A stretch of DNA of 64,000 nt from Trichobilharzia regenti (Eukaryota > Platyhelminthes > Trematoda > Strigeidida > Schistosomatidae), in the NCBI GenBank assembly GCA_944472135.2, contig OX235270.1, positions 81,415,168 through 81,479,167 on the forward strand. Reading direction: 5' to 3'. Each line of letters begins with the position of its first letter. The stretch's first letter is position 1. The notes beneath the pieces were generated by a model that was given only the letters and a program-made list of their open reading frames with translations, had not been told where the DNA came from and made no database searches. This document shows positions 1-14,469 of the stretch, one piece after another. A program made the translations under genes and the position numbers.

Positions 1-2933
<2,933 letters not shown>

Positions 2934-3321
2934 TTATATAGATCATGTCTTTGAATGAGCAATCATAATATAAGTACTATCGGAAAACCCATTGAAGAAG
3001 GAAATGTGAGGAGAAGCCTAGAACTCTGAAAAGGACCGTAATAATAATAAACAATGACGAACAAAATATATCCCAAGCAGATATTTGAAAACTGCGAGAT
3101 CAGTATCAGGTTCGTGTTTCTTTCTGGTGTTCATTTTATTTTTTACTCAGAAGAATTTAGATTTATTTTCAATAATTTCACCGTTCCGAGTATTACCGAT
3201 GAAATGTCAACGAATATGGTGTTCACATTTAGTAGCACCAAGGTTTTAAATTGTGGTCACTTAATCTACGTAGAATTTTTTTTGTTGATTTTAAAATGCG
3301 TATAATGTCGCTGACTATTGC

Positions 3322-3552
3322 AGTAATCGGTGACTTAGCTGTAGAATGCTCGCCAACCACACATATGGTCTGGAGTTCGATCGCCGGCCAACGCACTCCT
3401 AAATCTAAGCCGGCAATAAGACTGATAAAGAGGGAAGGTTGAGTATGAGGTTAGCAACTCCCTCCCCCCCCAAAAAAAAACACCACTCCTAACGAAACTT
3501 CAAAGCTCTAGCTTGAAGCCATATGTTCTACTGGGTGCGTAAAGGAAGAAAG
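3322..3552 (+). mobile_element. tRNA-headed SINE, family A, decayed
   Basis: The tRNA-like head has a weak A box (GACTTAGCTGTAGAATGCTC) and a B box (GAGTTCGATCGCC). The shared body follows (AAGAGGGAAGGTTGAGTATG, then a C-rich/A-rich run, then CACCACTCC). The tail is TTGAAGCCATATGTTCTACT, equivalent to the 3' end of the RTE LINEs in this window. It matches the copies at 35264, 37244 and 53455 along its length. It lies in intron 2, antisense to the host gene. Confidence 0.8.
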
Positions 3553-3846
3553 AAGATTGCAACTAGATAAATAGTTTAATTCAAGAAGAGACAGTTTGCT
3601 AATATCCATGATGTTTTCAACTTATTCAAATATGTTGGAATAATTTTGTGGGAAATCTAGTGTACTTAAAGAGTCATACAGCCTAGCAGAATACCGAGTA
3701 TTGTCATTTTCTCCAAGCTATAACTTTACTTGTCTGATGAATTCTTTCATTTTTTGAAAGCGATTCTGACTAGCGACTGTAACAAATCAGCTAATTTTAA
3801 ACATTCGTATCACTATGGTTTGGAGTTTATTCACTTTGCGTCAACA

Positions 3847-3870
3847 TTATATATATATATATATATATAT
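3847..3870. repeat. (TA)n microsatellite
   Basis: About 12 uninterrupted TA units. Similar TA runs occur at 7645-7661, 8131-8148, 49136-49155, 49363-49376 and 52518-52537. Confidence 0.9.
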
Positions 3871-4500
3871 CAATTTGTTCTCTTGTAGAGTTTATATATC
3901 AAACAGTTAAAAGAAGACGACAGCTCGATAGATCAAAGGTATTTTATTCTCATTTGAAATCTTTCATTCAGAGTCAAGTAAAAAAACAAAATAATATCTC
4001 CTTTCATATTGTATTAATTAACAAAGAAATTTTAGGTTTTTATTCATTCTATTCACACTAATTATTAAAAGGAGAATTGAAGAATAAGAGATGAATAAAC
4101 AGCGAAAAAAAGGAAAAATTTGACGGTTTTTCGCGACAAACCCTTCAATACTACTTATTTAATTTAAATGTAAATGATAGTTTCCAATGTACTAGTAAAT
4201 AAAGCAAAAGGAATAAAATACTAAGCATGAAAATATACAGCACAAAAAGGTGAATAATACAGAAATACTTGTTTAAGACATGACTTCGTATCGAAGACTG
4301 TCGTCTTAGCCACCAATAATATTTGAGGAAGCTTTATAAAATAAGGAACAGCACACAGTAATCTTGTACTACAGTGAGATTATTTAATTCACAAAAAATA
4401 CTTGTCCAGACGTGAATATAAGAAGAAACTGTTCAGTAAGCGGTCTCATTTCGGCGAATTCCTTCACTTAGCTGTACAGTCAGAATCATATATAATTATT

Positions 4501-4516
4501 TGTGTGTGTGTGTGTT
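4501..4516. repeat. (TG)n microsatellite
   Basis: An uninterrupted run of TG just upstream of the PLE fragment. Confidence 0.85.
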
Positions 4517-4574
4517 TACATTAAGTTGAGCAGACAAGAATAATTAATTAGCTGGGGTTATTCTTTACTTCACC

Positions 4575-5020
4575 AACATGTTTACAGACAGCAAGATGGT
4601 GTGATTATGGGCTTATTTCCAGGCAGAGATTTTCATGGAAAGTTTGGAAAATGGTGCGCTGAAACCAAAAATCGACACATTTCCGCTTTACAAAAGGACG
4701 TCGATGACACTTTTAACAGCTGACAACGAGATATCAAATTTACAGCTGAAGTAGAAACCGGAGAGACAATCTCATTTCTCGACGTCCGACAAACAAAGAA
4801 GACAGATAGGACGTTGAACAGATCAGTATATTGAAAACCTACAGGGAACGTCTAGTTGACAGACTTTTACATTTGGGTACCCATCAATCGCAAAAGAAAC
4901 CTGCTAATATCTCTTGTGACTGGAATCCGTATAGTCTGCTGCCTTGAGTCAGTAGAAGAAGAAATCACTCTTTCGAGGAAGACAGTAATCGAGCATGACA
5001 ATCTACCAAGATCGATAAGA
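4575..5020 (+). pseudogene. Penelope-like element RT fragment, left half of split copy
   Basis: Conceptual translation with stops and frameshifts gives FYRQQDGVIMGLFPG (RT motif B, as YRQRDGVAMGSPLG in the intact copy at 28.7 kb), then VDDTF (motif C; the leading aromatic is lost), then ISFLDV, RSVY-KPTGN and WVPINRKRNL. These motifs appear in the same order as in the 28735-30378 ORF. Several in-frame stops make it dead. Protein similarity resumes at about 6990 beyond the inserted RTE element, so this is the left part of one old PLE copy. Confidence 0.75.
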
Positions 5021-5117
5021 AGACTCCAGAAGATCTGGATTTCACGTGTGGATGACATATATGTCTAATGTCACACAAACTCGAAGACTTGCAGGCTGGC
5101 AAAAACCAACACACTGG

Positions 5118-5443
5118 TGTGGTGAGAGCAGGCTGCTAGCCGATTGGTTGGCACTAATCTACGTTAAGGTCTAGGTCACTAATATGGGCCGAAAAAAAAA
5201 ATGAACAAGGCTGAGTCAGCAACCAATCACAGCAAAGTTAACGTGGCAAAATATGATTCGCAGAGAGAACTCTGTTTGTCAAGGAATCCCGAAACAACCA
5301 ATCAGAAGCCTGCGTTTGTCTACCTAAACAACCAATCAGATGACTGCGCTTGTCTATAATAATGTTGTTGAAATATGTATAAATACGTGTTGATTTTCAT
5401 AATAAAACGATCTGTTGCCTGGCCCTTGTCTTCTGTTGTTACA
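5118..5443 (+). repeat. 5' LTR
   Basis: The 326-bp LTR starts TGTGGTGAG and ends GTTACA. It includes three CCAATCA motifs, TATAAATACG near 5378 and AATAAA near 5401, so U3, R and U5 are all plausible. Confidence 0.9.
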
Positions 5444-5467
5444 TTTGGTGTCGCTGCCTACCGACAA

Positions 5468-5887
5468 ATGAAAAGCCTATACCCTGCAGTTTTTGATGGA
5501 GACATATGGATCTTCGAGCAGGACTTCAAGGCTTCTGCGCAGTTGAGTGGCGTTCAAGATCTGCCAGCGATGGAGCTGCTACTTGAGACGCTGCTGGGAG
5601 GTCGGGCGAAAGCAGCATATGAAGGTGTCGGCCGAAGTATGGACGAATGTTCGACAGGGTCAGGCAAACAGTTTCCAAAGTGGGAAGGACCATATATGGT
5701 CACTTCGAGATGGGGTTACGCAGACACAGTCGCAATGGCGAACAATGAGAGGCGCGTGAACGTCAGCGAGCTCCAGAAATGGATACAGCGAGACAAGCCA
5801 ACGATGACGCCTGCACCAAGTAGATCAAGCCGACTTCAGTCGCACGTATTTGACGGGGGGACGAGTGTGGTGAGAGCAGGCTGCTAG
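5468..5887 (+). CDS. Fused Gag-start / integrase-tail ORF of the mini LTR element
   Basis: A 139-codon ORF opening at ATG 5468 just after the primer-binding region and stopping inside the 3' LTR. Residues 1-55 (MKSLYPAVFDGD, then DLPAMELLLETLLGGRAKAA) look like the start of a Ty3/gypsy Gag from this lineage. From about residue 65 it carries the C-terminal GPY/F module of an integrase (KWEGPYMVTSRWGYADTV, then NVSELQKW). The two pieces are joined in frame by a large internal deletion that removed all enzymes. No catalytic domain remains. Whether the fused protein is made or useful is unknown; an open frame in so young a copy may simply not have decayed yet. Confidence 0.6.
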   Translation: MKSLYPAVFDGDIWIFEQDFKASAQLSGVQDLPAMELLLETLLGGRAKAAYEGVGRSMDECSTGSGKQFPKWEGPYMVTSRWGYADTVAMANNERRVNVSELQKWIQRDKPTMTPAPSRSSRLQSHVFDGGTSVVRAGC

Positions 5888-6191
5888 CCGATTGGTTGGC
5901 ACTAATCTACGTTAAGGTCTAGGTCACTAATATGGGCCGAAAAAAAAAATGAACAAGGCTGAGTCAGCAACCAATCACAGCAAAGTTAACGTGGCAAAAT
6001 ATGATTCGCAGAGAGAACTCTGTTTGTCAAGGAATCCCGAAACAACCAATCAGAAGCCTGCGTTTGTCTACCTAAACAACCAATCAGATGACTGCGCTTG
6101 TCTATAATAATGTTGTTGAAATATGTATAAATACGTGTTGATTTTCATAATAAAACGATCTGTTGCCTGGCCCTTGTCTTCTGTTGTTACA
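5866..6191 (+). repeat. 3' LTR
   Basis: Appears identical base for base to the 5' LTR, including the ten-A run. It is followed by the CTGG duplication and then by the resumed RTE sequence. Confidence 0.9.
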
Positions 6192-6987
6192 CTGGTAGAA
6201 GAGGAAGGCAGCGAAGACAAGACACCATCCAGGTAAAAATAGAGAAGACGAAGTGATGAAGATAACCAACGAACCACCACCACCACCACAACAACAACAA
6301 CAAGCTTCAGTCACCATCAAAGGGAGAGATTTCAAGGATGTGACTTCCTTCACTTATCTAGGAAGCATCGTTTCAACCACTGGTGTAACGGATGAAGATG
6401 TCAAAGGAAGCCCACAGCTGAAAGTAAAGATACGCCTTCATCAACGTGAACCCAGTTTGAAAATCTTTTGCTTCACTCAGTCAGCATAGAGAACAAGATG
6501 TGAAGTCAGTCAGTTCTTCTTTACGTGTCAGAAACGTGTAATTCGTGTCACGAAAAGCATTTCCAACAGCTTGTTGCAGACTTTCATCCAAAGCTGCTTT
6601 CTCTGACTGGCTCCACACTTAAGGTCAAATGGTCAGAAAGAATTAGCAATGAGAAACTCCTTTGACTGGGAACAAACCAACGAAGAGCGGATCGTTCAAC
6701 AAATATGTAGGAGAAAACGTAGATGGACCGGACATGCACTGAGGAGACCGTCGGATGACATCGCGTACAATGAAGGCTATCACTCGAGTGGAATCTAAAT
6801 GGCAAGTGACAGTTGAGTGGTCGGTCAGAGAGTGAAATGAAGGGGGTTGTGTGGCGAGGAGCAGTAGGTGATAGATTGTGAGCAATCGTGGACCGGGCTG
6901 AAAAGGATGTCAGAAAATAGAACAGAGTGGCGACGTGTTGTTGAAGCCCTGTGTTCCACTCGGGACCCAAGACAACAATAATAATAA

Positions 6988-7570
6988 TCCACCACGCTCT
7001 ATAGATAAAAAGCTGAAAATTAACAATGAACAACCCGTATCTGTGCTGAAAAACATGGTATTCATGGGTGGGGCGTTAAAGAGTGACCTTATGATTGACA
7101 TCCCACAAGGGAAAAGAACATTCTGTACTACTACATTGCGATTGGTATCTTAAACCGCCTATCGTTCTTCGATAACACTAAAGGTAAACTATCGCTTTTG
7201 CCTACTTCTTTGTGTATCAATAAATTTACTTGCTCATGTGGAGCGAGACATATAGGTCGCTCGATGCGTGTTTTATCTAAAAGAGTCAAAGAACATTATC
7301 CTACTTAGCTAGGTAAAGGTAACATGGGATCAACAAGGAGTTCTATAATTGATGAACATATGTTCAACAGTAGTCACTCAATATTTAAGGAGAACTCTTT
7401 CGAAGTCATCTGCAAAGTCAAAAGAAGCCTCACGAAAACAGTCAGCTTCCGTATACTTCGCACTGACGAGGTCTTAGTGATCAGACCCCTAAAAGACGTC
7501 AGGGTTTATTCTATCAAAAAGTGTTTTTATTAGGGTGTCTACAAGTTGCCGATTCAAACATGGTTATGAA
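6988..7570 (+). pseudogene. Penelope-like element C-terminus, right half of split copy
   Basis: Conceptual translation gives PRSIDKKLKINNEQPVSVLK then MVFMGGALKSDL, the linker region of a PLE. After a frameshift comes INKFTCSCGARHIGRSMRVL then SKRVKEHYPT, which is the GIY-YIG nuclease start. A stop follows, then GSTRSSIIDEHMFNSSHSI and FEVICKVKRS. The intact PLE at 28.7 kb has the matching YKFTCSCGASYIGRT, KRISEHYP and FNIIYKVK. It is the continuation of the fragment ending near 5020. The PRSI coding bases occur at both edges of the inserted RTE (left PRSIRR, right PRSIDK) and may be a decayed target duplication. Confidence 0.75.
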
Positions 7571-10500
7571 TTAGCTTCTAAGTCTCTCAATCAATTCCTG
7601 TGTACAAACGCCATAGTTAGTGAAAACAAACCCAGCTCCCAATTTATATATATATATATGTAAGGTAAACAGATGTCATTCCTAAAAATAACCATCAAAC
7701 AACCACTGTTGTATTTGTTTGTAAAACCAAGTGCTTTTGCAAACACTAAATATCAATATTCATCTCATTTGTCCTGTCTTCATAATTTATTTTATTTAAA
7801 CTTGCATCTAAATCCTCAAACTTTTTGGTGGTTGAAGACATGAAGTGTAGTAAATAAAAATATAATACGTAGGCAGTTATGGAATTCAGTATTGTAAAAT
7901 AATACTCTTGAGGAAAAGAATTAAGTTTTATGTGTTTCCTGCCTATTGAATTTAACTTAGCTGGATACAAGGGAAGGAGAGGAAAACAATTTCTCTGATC
8001 CTACCACCACTACTAGTATGGATTATAATAATGCCGATAGGGGAATATTACGTCTGAAATAAAGAACACTCATAAAAGTGGCGAGTTCTATAAGAAGTTC
8101 AGTTTCTGTTTTGTCTTTTGTGAACCGCCACATATATATATATATATACATTTGTTTTTACTTCACGATATTTGTAGGATTATAACGAACTAGATGTGGG
8201 TTATTGCATGGATCACTTCTGGCCAATTTTTATAGCTCTCAATACCTTTAATTTAATTATTGCTAATTAATCTCAGCTAATTTCGATAAAAAAAGTAGTG
8301 TTTTAATTAGGAGACTTTTTTTTATGTGAGTATGTTTGTTTGTTAGAATAAAAAGGCTGCTAATGCATCTGAATTTGTTTGCTTAATTTGATCTCCTGTA
8401 TAATTTCAGAGCGGGAGTAGGCTACATCACTATTTATCCATTTTTTTCATTCTTTGCGTTTTCAGTGAATCATCAGGCTACAAACTTTCAAAGTTTCAGC
8501 AGCCGTGTTTTTTCAAGAAGTGTGATTGCCAACCACTATGCTTAACACCAGCTAGTAAACCAGGCTGTTAAAAATTGCATCTAACGGACATCGAACCTGG
8601 ACCACGTGAGTGGCTGGTGGCTTTTCTAAAATTTAATGACTGAAGTATGTTCACTTACATACTATGACTCAAATGATCTACACATACTAACTTTCGTCGT
8701 TTTTTATCCCAGCATGACCATAAACTAATGTTAGTTTTAGACATTTACAAACAATCCTGACTTCAATGATCCCATAAGTCATATCGTTTTCTAAGTCTGT
8801 CTCGTTTTGGGATGAAAGTTGTCTTTATGTTAGCCGATTTTCCGAAACTGTAAAAATATCGTTACTTATTCTCGATTACTTGACTGTAGCTGTTTGAATT
8901 TTTGAACTATTGAAAAATTCTTCCTACCTTGAGCCTATAAATATGAGTGAATGAATAATTAGTGGTATTTTCCATTTCCTAGTTGAAAATCTCCAATTCT
9001 AATTCTCGAACCAAAGCTGCGTGTATGCAGAAAGTTATTTAGTCAACAGCTAGTAAGGTATAACTAATAGTTATTGCATTTAGGGAATGTATAAAAAGCT
9101 AATGCTCAAATGAATGAGTAGATAATTGAACACTGAAGATCAGATAAGTGCAGTAGATTTCGACGACAGATATAGTTTAACTTTACACTATTTATCCTAT
9201 TAATTTTTATTATCACGGATGCTATAATTCTGAATCACGAATAGTTTATGCTGTAAGCACAATTGGTTATGAATGCAAAACGTGAGGAATGCTTGAGATT
9301 CTACTAAAAAACACACTGGTCTATCGTTTAAACACATACAAGAAATCTCCTTCGAATTGAGAGTAACTCTCCAGAAAATCAGATATAGATATATATTTAG
9401 AGTAGATAATTCTGACTGCAAAGTTAATTCACTAGTCTACTACACTGTTAGTCAATCATTTCTATCAAATCAGATTCTAGATACTGAAGAGCTGTGCAAA
9501 ATTATTAAACAATAAATTCAGCTAGACAGCAAAACCATTTGGTAGAATATTTCAGTAAGGATTAGGTAGGGACTCATATATTCCTACTGAATTTACTTTT
9601 AGTTAAGTTCTTAAACTGAAGAAATCTAGATCTTAAAATATCCCCTGAGTATTTATCACACCTTGTCCGACACAATATTTAGCTAACAGTAACTAGTCAA
9701 CCAGGAAGTAATTTGAAGATGACTGATTGACAGATGGAAATAGAATATTACACAGAAGTGTACAAGTCCAAGCTGCCATATTTCTAAACAGGACAAAAGA
9801 GAAGTAGACAGAAACAAAATACTCAGCAGACAAACAGGATCACGTCAAACACAAATATGAGATAAAGGTAAAAGAAAACGCTCAAACTTTCGAAGTTACG
9901 TGGGAGTGAATATGTCTAAGTTTTTTTGAACGATTTCGAGTCGTGTTAGAATGAGTTTCCAACCACTAATTTATAGAATTGAAGACACTGATTTCCCATT
10001 ACTAATTTGAAACAAGCAACAAAGGTTAATAGAGCAGGATTTGATGAATTCATCAAATTTCGGTAGAACTCATCAGCTGAATACTCTACATACACGGATA
10101 TATATACTTTTGAAATTACATTGAGAGATATAAGACTGATAAGCAAATAAACTGCATTGAATTAGTCATACAGAAAGACAGGTGCGAATATTTTCCAGGT
10201 CATGTTCAAATTGATAACGGGGGAGAGAGTATGAGAGGTTAAAATTAAGATAAAATGCATTACACTTCAGGTACATCACTAAGATAAGTAATTGGTCATG
10301 AAAGAATATATATAGTATAGTATTTAAAGTATTTTAAGCAACAAATTCACACAATCTGATTATCATTCAGTGGTTCAGAATCATAGCTAGTGGCCTCACG
10401 GTTGGATGTAAATGAGGAACAAAAGAAATTCTGTACTATGCAAGCGCAATTTAGGAGTATCATCTCGTGGTTTCACAATCAAGAACTAGTTAAAAGGGGA

Positions 10501-11288
10501 GGCATTAGGAGGGGCAAGCTTCTTTGTTATCCATGAAGTCGTGATTTTTGCTTGTACTGACATGATAACCTTATTGGACAGTTTAGATTCGTTTATTTAT
10601 GACTTGATTTTCTGATGGATTGAGATATCATACAACCATCAGATTTTTTCCATTTACACCTTAAATTTATGCGTTTTCGGTAAATATATAACATACCATG
10701 TATTTGTCAAACAAACATTGTTATCGTTTCATTTGTCGTTTTTCCCAGTCTGACTTCTGCGTCTGTTTCGCTGTGGGAGACATTTTCAAGTTCTCAGGTG
10801 GTTACACTGTTGTTCTCGGGAGGCGCATACCATTGAGGTTAGACGAACCAACACTCTCATAAAAAGCAGGCGGTCTGACAAAGAAAAATATTCATTGGTC
10901 CACAATGCAAGCTTTTGTGTCTGGTATGAATTTGGTAAAAGTTAGATTAGGAGGAAATGCAGGTCACTAGGTCTAAACCGACGTCATTTTAACCAGAAAA
11001 AGTTAATAATATGCATTCTGGTAAATGTGTGCTAGCTCTGTCATACTGCTCTTACAACAGCTCTGGATGAAGATTAGGCAGTATGAGTCTTTACTGGCTG
11101 GTAGTTCGTAACTATGAATTTATTTGGTGAATCTTCCAACTCTAGTCAGAATGAGACAACTGTGCAGTGATAACTTATTGTTTTGACAGTTATTTTGACC
11201 ACAAAAATGACCCATGAAAACCATTAGAAAAAAGCCATTCATCTAAGGAATGATAGAAAAAATACTAACAATAAAATCATAAACTAAC

Positions 11289-11359
11289 CTGGTGTAAGGC
11301 TGTCAATCCATCTTCGTTGGCTACATCTGGACACATTCCACTGCTTAGTAATTCGTGAA
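11289..11359 (-). CDS. PPP1R16: PPP1R16A/B-like subunit, exon 2 (ankyrin repeat 1)
   Basis: A 71-base internal exon, too short to appear as a long ORF. The acceptor is TTTTTTATACAG just before 11359 and the donor is GTTAGT at 11288. Two bases complete the Val codon split with exon 1, then 23 codons read VHELLSSGMCPDVANEDG followed by LTALHQ, the loop and helix of an ankyrin repeat. Vertebrate PPP1R16A has VRQFLGSGVSPDLANEDG and LTALHQ at the same place, so the splice join and reading frame are confirmed by homology. The exon ends in phase 0. Confidence 0.9.
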
Positions 11360-11673
11360 CTGTATAAAAAACAGTTTAAAAACATACAGTAAAAAGTAGT
11401 AATAGCGACAGCACTAAACAGCTAAATGTAAAATTTAACATGTATATCTTTTAAACGAATAAGTAAATAAATAAATAATAATAGTAACAATAACAATAAT
11501 GATGTCGACTTTCATCACTTATCATCTACTACACTCATGTGATTAGTTAACTAAAATTACTCTAGTCTTTTCTCACGTGCTTGTATTGATTTATTTTGAC
11601 AACTTTAAGTGATTTGGAACTTGTCACACACACACATACAGAGAAGTACACAGAGAAAGACTGAGCAACCGTT

Positions 11674-11698
11674 TATTTCTCTGTCTCTCTCTCTCTCT
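11674..11698. repeat. (TC)n microsatellite
   Basis: A run of CT/TC dinucleotides, preceded at 11627-11636 by a short CA run. Confidence 0.8.
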
Positions 11699-12167
11699 GA
11701 CGAACTTTATCGTCCTTCCATTTGACAATGTTTGCCTAAATTTAGAGTATACATATTTAAAGCATACTTCACAAACAATGAAAATTGTCAGATACTAATC
11801 ACAGCTCATTTAAACAAATAATACGTGATCTATTTAATATACAGAAAATCGATTCTTGGAGAACTGCTGAAAACTCTGATGTTTCAGTTTTGTACATCAG
11901 CTACTTTTAACTATTTCAATTAGTTTTAATTTGCTGCCAAATTGATTAAAACTTCAAGTTGGTGCTACCTACATATTTTATTAACATAAATGTCTATATT
12001 AAATAATTTAGAGCAATCTATCCTGGATTCCCCACATCTAAGGATTGTCTGCACGAGATCAAAGTAAATTGTTTATGTTTTTTCTCTTCAACCTTTATCA
12101 GAAGTAATCAACTTACAAATAGAATATTTATGAGAATACAGTTTGACAAACTTTAATTTGTTTTGAC

Positions 12168-12760
12168 ATGAAAAGATTAGCTGTCTTTGATCACTATCAC
12201 TCTATCACCCGTGTGAAGTGGTATAACAAGTCAAGCAATATTGAGGTTAGGCGTCGAGTGCTAGGAAAGGAGGAGAAATCAATCGACGAGGCTGTGAAGC
12301 TACATCGACTGAGATGGTTAGGACATGTGTTACGTATGCCTAGTCACCACCTTCCTCGACAATGGGCAATGTTAGCTGACATAGAGTCAGGCTGGAAAAG
12401 AGGTAGTGGCGGTCAAACCAAAACATAGCACCATTCAATGAAATCCACAACAGTTAGTCTAAGCCAGTCACGTAGGAAGGTGTAGGCTTCCTGATTGGGG
12501 TCCACGGGACGGTAAAAACCAATGGTTGGAAACAGTCGGTGATATGGCTCGAAGTTGTTCTCAATAGCTACCGCAGATGCATCCACTCCTTGTTACTTAT
12601 GATTTCCAATGAAACTGTTTTGTTCTTTGTTATTACTCTTCCTTTGTGTCACACCTCTGTTTACTGTCTCTATTATGCATTTCTTCTCCTTTCTTCTGTT
12701 GCTTTGTGTGCTACATGGAGTGTGGCGACTTGAACTGTCGCACATCGGTGCAACGTTCTA
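12168..12760 (+). mobile_element. LINE (RTE-like) C-terminal fragment
   Basis: The first 86 codons are open and read VFDHYHSITRVKWYNKSSN, then EVRRRVLGKEEKSIDEAVKL, then HRLRWLGHVLRMPSHHLPR and GSGGQTKT. This RLRWLGHVLRMP tail is characteristic of the C-terminus of RTE-type retrotransposon proteins common in flukes. After a stop, decayed KSTTVSLSQ, GWGPRGR-like and DASTP-like segments follow the family order to about 12590, then a putative 3' UTR. The same segment, more decayed, lies on the minus strand at 53161-53440. It differs from the WTGHALRRPSDDI family at 6 and 22.5 kb. The 5' end is truncated and lacks RT motifs. Confidence 0.75.
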
Positions 12761-13863
12761 TGTTGAAAACAGACAGACAGAATTTGTTCTTCCTTTGGTG
12801 TATGATAAGAAGTCTACATAAAATGCCACATTACCAAAGTCGCAAAGAAATTTACTCGTCAAAACATTTCAATTGTTCATTTGTATTAAGAAGGTAGGAC
12901 TCTGCTTCCTGTGTGATAAAAACCAAGGTTTTTATTTATTTCACTCTCTCCCTCACTAGGTATACATGATACCATAAACGAGTCCTGAATGCGTGAAGCT
13001 CAAGTAAATGACAAAGTAGCAAAGTTATACAGTCACTAAGCATTTTACACTTTTGCTGACTGATATCCATTAATGTTTTGTTCTTTTTAGATAACTTAAA
13101 CATTTATGAACAACGCCATTAGTGATGAATAAAACCAGTGTTAACAACAATGAATAACCAACATTGCGTGAATGGAATGATTAGGAAATATTTTCTAACC
13201 CTTTGTAAATAAAAAAGAATGAGGAACGATGGTGTTCGAAGCTGTAACGAAAATTCACCAGCTAAGGGAAAACTCTATGAAGAAAGTCAACTTGCGTTGT
13301 TAATGAACCTTGTTAATCTTTGAATTAATGAGTCAGAAAGAATATCAAAGTACCGACAAGCTAATAATGCAAAAATCACAGAAAAATAGGACCCCGAATT
13401 TCAACACTCCAAAATATATTCATTGATTCTTATTTAATTGTGGAGACAAACGCGGAGTTACTAGTCTGCTGATATGACTGAACATATAGTTAAAGTGATA
13501 AGCTTTACTGAAGGGAGAGTCTAATGACGTCCTATAACAAAGCCTTTGTAGCATTAAGAACAAAAAATTCACCATTACTAGTTAACTGTGGTAGACTGAA
13601 TCAACCGAGTTCGTAGGCTGAGTCCTTGAATGCGGAAGATGACAACCACCCTGAATCTACCACAGTAGATTCCATCATGCTGGATATACTCTTTTCATCT
13701 TCGTGTACTGATTTGATTCATATTCATATGACTATTATTCAGTTAGCACACCAAAGATTATCGTTGGCAAGACTAATAATTGATCTCGAAAACGACGTAT
13801 TACTCTCAACTTCTCAACTTAAATGATCAATTACTGCCAAGTAACAATGGTATCATTTTCATT

Positions 13864-13990
13864 ATTAGTGTTTAATCAATATAATAAAGGTTTTTTTTAT
13901 TTCCCAATGCATGAAAAACAAAACGATATTGTTTTTACTGACGTTTCGCTATTTAATGCTAAAAGCTTTATCAAAGTATTAGTGTCTAAT
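13864..13990 (-). mobile_element. PLE terminal-repeat relic with hammerhead-like block
   Basis: The minus strand reads CTTTGATAAAGCTTTTAGC, then ATTAAATAGCGAAACGTCAG. A hairpin is followed by GAAACGTC, the arrangement of the minimal hammerheads described in Penelope-like elements. The following 40 bases match the relic at 46-125. The CUGAUGA part of the core appears altered (TTGATAAA), so self-cleavage is doubtful. Confidence 0.5.
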
Positions 13991-14242
13991 CAACTTCATT
14001 TGTTCATATCCGATTTTTATTAATCCAATCAAAATTGAATTGCCTGAAGTTTTCAAAATTGAATAATTCACTTCTAGACCTCCCGATTTTACAACATATT
14101 AGCAGTTCCATTTGACCCACATGTGCTGTTCATCTTGTTTTGCGAGGCCTCACTGGATATCATAGTCTGCATTAAGATTGCATGTTGCTTTTTTGATTAG
14201 CCATAGCTAACGGACAATGTTCTTTTTTAAAAACATTTATTG

Positions 14243-14469
14243 CTTTACGTTCCCAGGGGAACATAAGGCTTTAAGGGAGAGACTCGAAGTTTCGGTAGCA
14301 ATGGTGTTTATTTATACAGGATGGGGTTGCTAGTCTCATGCCTAGTCTTCCCTCTTTACCAGTCTTATGACGGGTTTGGTGAGGTGAAGAGGTGTATCGG
14401 CCGGGGATCGAACCCTGAACCACATGCGTGGTCAGCGAGTATTCTAACGTTGTTCCACCGGTGCACGAC
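14243..14469 (-). mobile_element. tRNA-headed SINE, family A
   Basis: On the minus strand the head holds an A-box-like GTGGAACAACGTTAGAATAC and the B box GGTTCGATCCC. The body follows (TAAAGAGGGAAGACTAGGCA) and the tail is TAAAGCCTTATGTTCCCCTG. It is nearly full length and moderately diverged. Confidence 0.8.

Larger units (their letters stand above)
5118..6191 (+). mobile_element. Miniature Ty3/gypsy-type LTR retrotransposon (internally deleted)
   Basis: Two 326-bp direct repeats (5118-5443, 5866-6191), which I read as identical, each begin TGTGGTGAGAGC and end TTGTTACA (TG...CA). They flank only 422 bp of internal sequence. A 4-bp target duplication CTGG is present at 5114-5117 and 6192-6195. 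A primer-binding-like TTTGGTGTCGCTGCC follows the 5' LTR, and a purine tract (GGGGGGACGAG) precedes the 3' LTR. Most gag, all protease, RT and RNase H, and most of integrase are missing, so it must have been moved in trans. The LTRs carry repeated CCAATCA boxes, a TATAAATA-like box (GTATAAATACG) and an AATAAA signal, as expected for a promoter and poly(A) region. LTR identity implies very recent insertion. Confidence 0.9.
5021..6988 (+). mobile_element. RTE-type LINE 3' fragment, inserted in a PLE and split by an LTR element
   Basis: The C-terminal part of an RTE/SR2-like reverse transcriptase. Before the LTR element, at 5030-5113, it reads as a degraded DLDFADDICLMSHKLEDLQ segment (RT motif C FADD region). 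It resumes at 6196 with VKIEKTKVMKITNE, FTYLGSIVSTTG and DEDVK, then a decayed KWSERISNEKL and a WTGHALRRPSDDI-like run. The 3' end is GAAGCCCTGTGTTCCACTCG followed by (AAT)n at about 6975-6988, a usual RTE tail. Frameshifts and stops abound. A CCA/CAA microsatellite at 6271-6303 sits in the middle. The bases either side of the LTR element rejoin to a continuous RTE reading. Confidence 0.8.

Noticed and set aside
6268..6305. Pro-Gln-rich coding tract
   Set aside because: It is a CCA/CAA microsatellite grown inside a dead RTE fragment, not a host protein domain.
8575..8625. Possible tRNA-like B box (minus GGTTCGATGTCC)
   Set aside because: No A box, body or tail matching the SINE families could be found around it.
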